The position numbers and the translations under genes are program-made. The notes below the pieces were generated by a model that ran no database searches, had not been told where the DNA came from, and was given only the letters and a program-made list of their open reading frames with translations. A stretch of DNA of 64,000 nucleotides from Dimorphilus gyrociliatus (lineage: Eukaryota > Annelida > Polychaeta > Dinophilidae), in the NCBI GenBank assembly GCA_904063045.1, contig CAJFCJ010000003.1:2900504-2964503 (forward strand), written 5' to 3'. How positions within the stretch are numbered: position 1 is the stretch's first letter; each line of letters opens with the position of its first letter. Shown piece after piece: positions 63,299 to 64,000 of this stretch.

Positions 63299-64000
63299 AC
63301 TTTTTGAAGTGATAAATAAATAATCAAAAATCAAATTATACAATTTTTCATAAGAGATTATCGTTTAGCTGCTAAACGAACGGTTGAAAGTTGCCGACTG
63401 AACTAACATTATGTCGACGATTTGTTATTTCTTTGTTTGTGTTGGCAAAACAAGTCGGAAAGGCGTTCAATAAATATAAAAGTATACGGAATTACGAACT
63501 AAATATTACATATATTCATATATCTATATATACTTGATGTATACGTATGTATAAGTAATTACGACATATGGTATAAAAGTACTAAATTTCCTTATCTTTA
63601 GAAAAATAGGCGTATAAGATAATTAATTATCCACAAAAAAAATACTATGATTTAGCATGATTGCCTTAGGTTACTTAATTTACTAAAGTAATTTTGTGAT
63701 ATAGTTTACTTACCAGTAGTATTTGTCTATATTACCTATTCAAGTATTTTTTTTGAACTTTTTCACTTCCTTCCCCTCCTTTCTTTTTATGCTTGAAGCA
63801 GATATCTTTGAAAATATCATTCTAGAAAGAATAATATACATAAATAGCTTTACCAATAGAGTCTATTCTACAACTATAAAAGATAATATAAGAAATAAGG
63901 AATTATTGTTTCTTTTACTTTTCTGTTCTTACATTACAAAGTTGATTTTTATTCGAATAAACGAATAAAAATAATCTTTTTTATGTTTTTCTTTCATTCT
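63299..64000. other. Right edge of the window, noncoding
   Basis: AT-rich. The segment at 63366-63480 has slightly raised GC (GCTAAACGAACGG, TTGCCGACTG, ATGTCGACG) and is the likely promoter of the small minus-strand gene. An open stretch near 63723-63968 shows no domain sense. Confidence 0.4.

Noticed and set aside
1-64000. CRISPR array, operon, phage or insertion-sequence features
   Set aside because: The window is intron-bearing animal DNA; no direct-repeat array, bacterial ribosome-binding sites, transposase or integrase frames were seen.
1-64000. Retroelement or endogenous viral genes
   Set aside because: No reverse transcriptase, integrase, capsid or long terminal repeat sequence recognised on either strand.

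Overview
This is a eukaryotic, clearly metazoan, nuclear window. It is AT-rich (roughly 70 percent A+T by eye), with GT-AG introns that are often only about 55-125 nt, alongside multi-kilobase gaps full of (GA)n, (CT)n and (TA)n tracts. The gene set (dopamine-type transporter, excitatory amino-acid transporter, discoidin domain receptor, ERG/FLI ETS factors, RGK GTPase, CARD protein, LDLa-LRR GPCR) points to a bilaterian invertebrate. A lophotrochozoan such as a small annelid is my guess, not a demonstrated identity. All exon models were built by hand from reading frame, splice-site phase and remembered family features; no database was searched.

Layout: 1-2507 (+) is the 3' part of a diverged LDLa/LRR GPCR. 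9128-10932 (+) is a DUSP-like pseudophosphatase with an apparent GA-AG intron. 13319-18290 (+) is a dopamine-transporter-like SLC6 gene. 21437-23562 (-) is an SLC1/EAAT gene. 27093-30293 (-) is an unrecognised basic, serine-rich protein with a duplicated Trp/MVR motif. 31145-35273 (-) is a discoidin domain receptor with an eroded kinase domain. 35956-36053 (+) is an intron-containing tRNA-Thr(TGT). 36502-39116 (+) is an unrecognised coiled-coil protein. 39833-41605 (+) is a CARD plus coiled-coil protein. 42767-48618 (-) is an ERG/FLI-type ETS factor with a Pointed domain. 51259-52500 (-) is a paralogous ETS factor without one. 54892-58624 (-) is an RGK (Rad/Gem/Kir) GTPase. 62190-63298 (-) is a small unrecognised two-exon gene.

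These are independent animal genes and not an operon or cassette. The two ETS genes share an intron phase and linker sequence and look like a local duplication. The neuronal transporters lie in opposite orientation 3.1 kb apart, but I see no sequence evidence that they are co-regulated.

The points most worth a second look are: a CARD-coiled-coil architecture; two enzyme-family members with lost catalytic residues (DUSP and DDR); a 26-nt intron; a GA-AG intron; four copies of ATCACGTGAC, three of them around the PNT-containing ETS gene; and CTCF-like motifs in the noncoding DNA, one of which fits the published fly consensus at every position.
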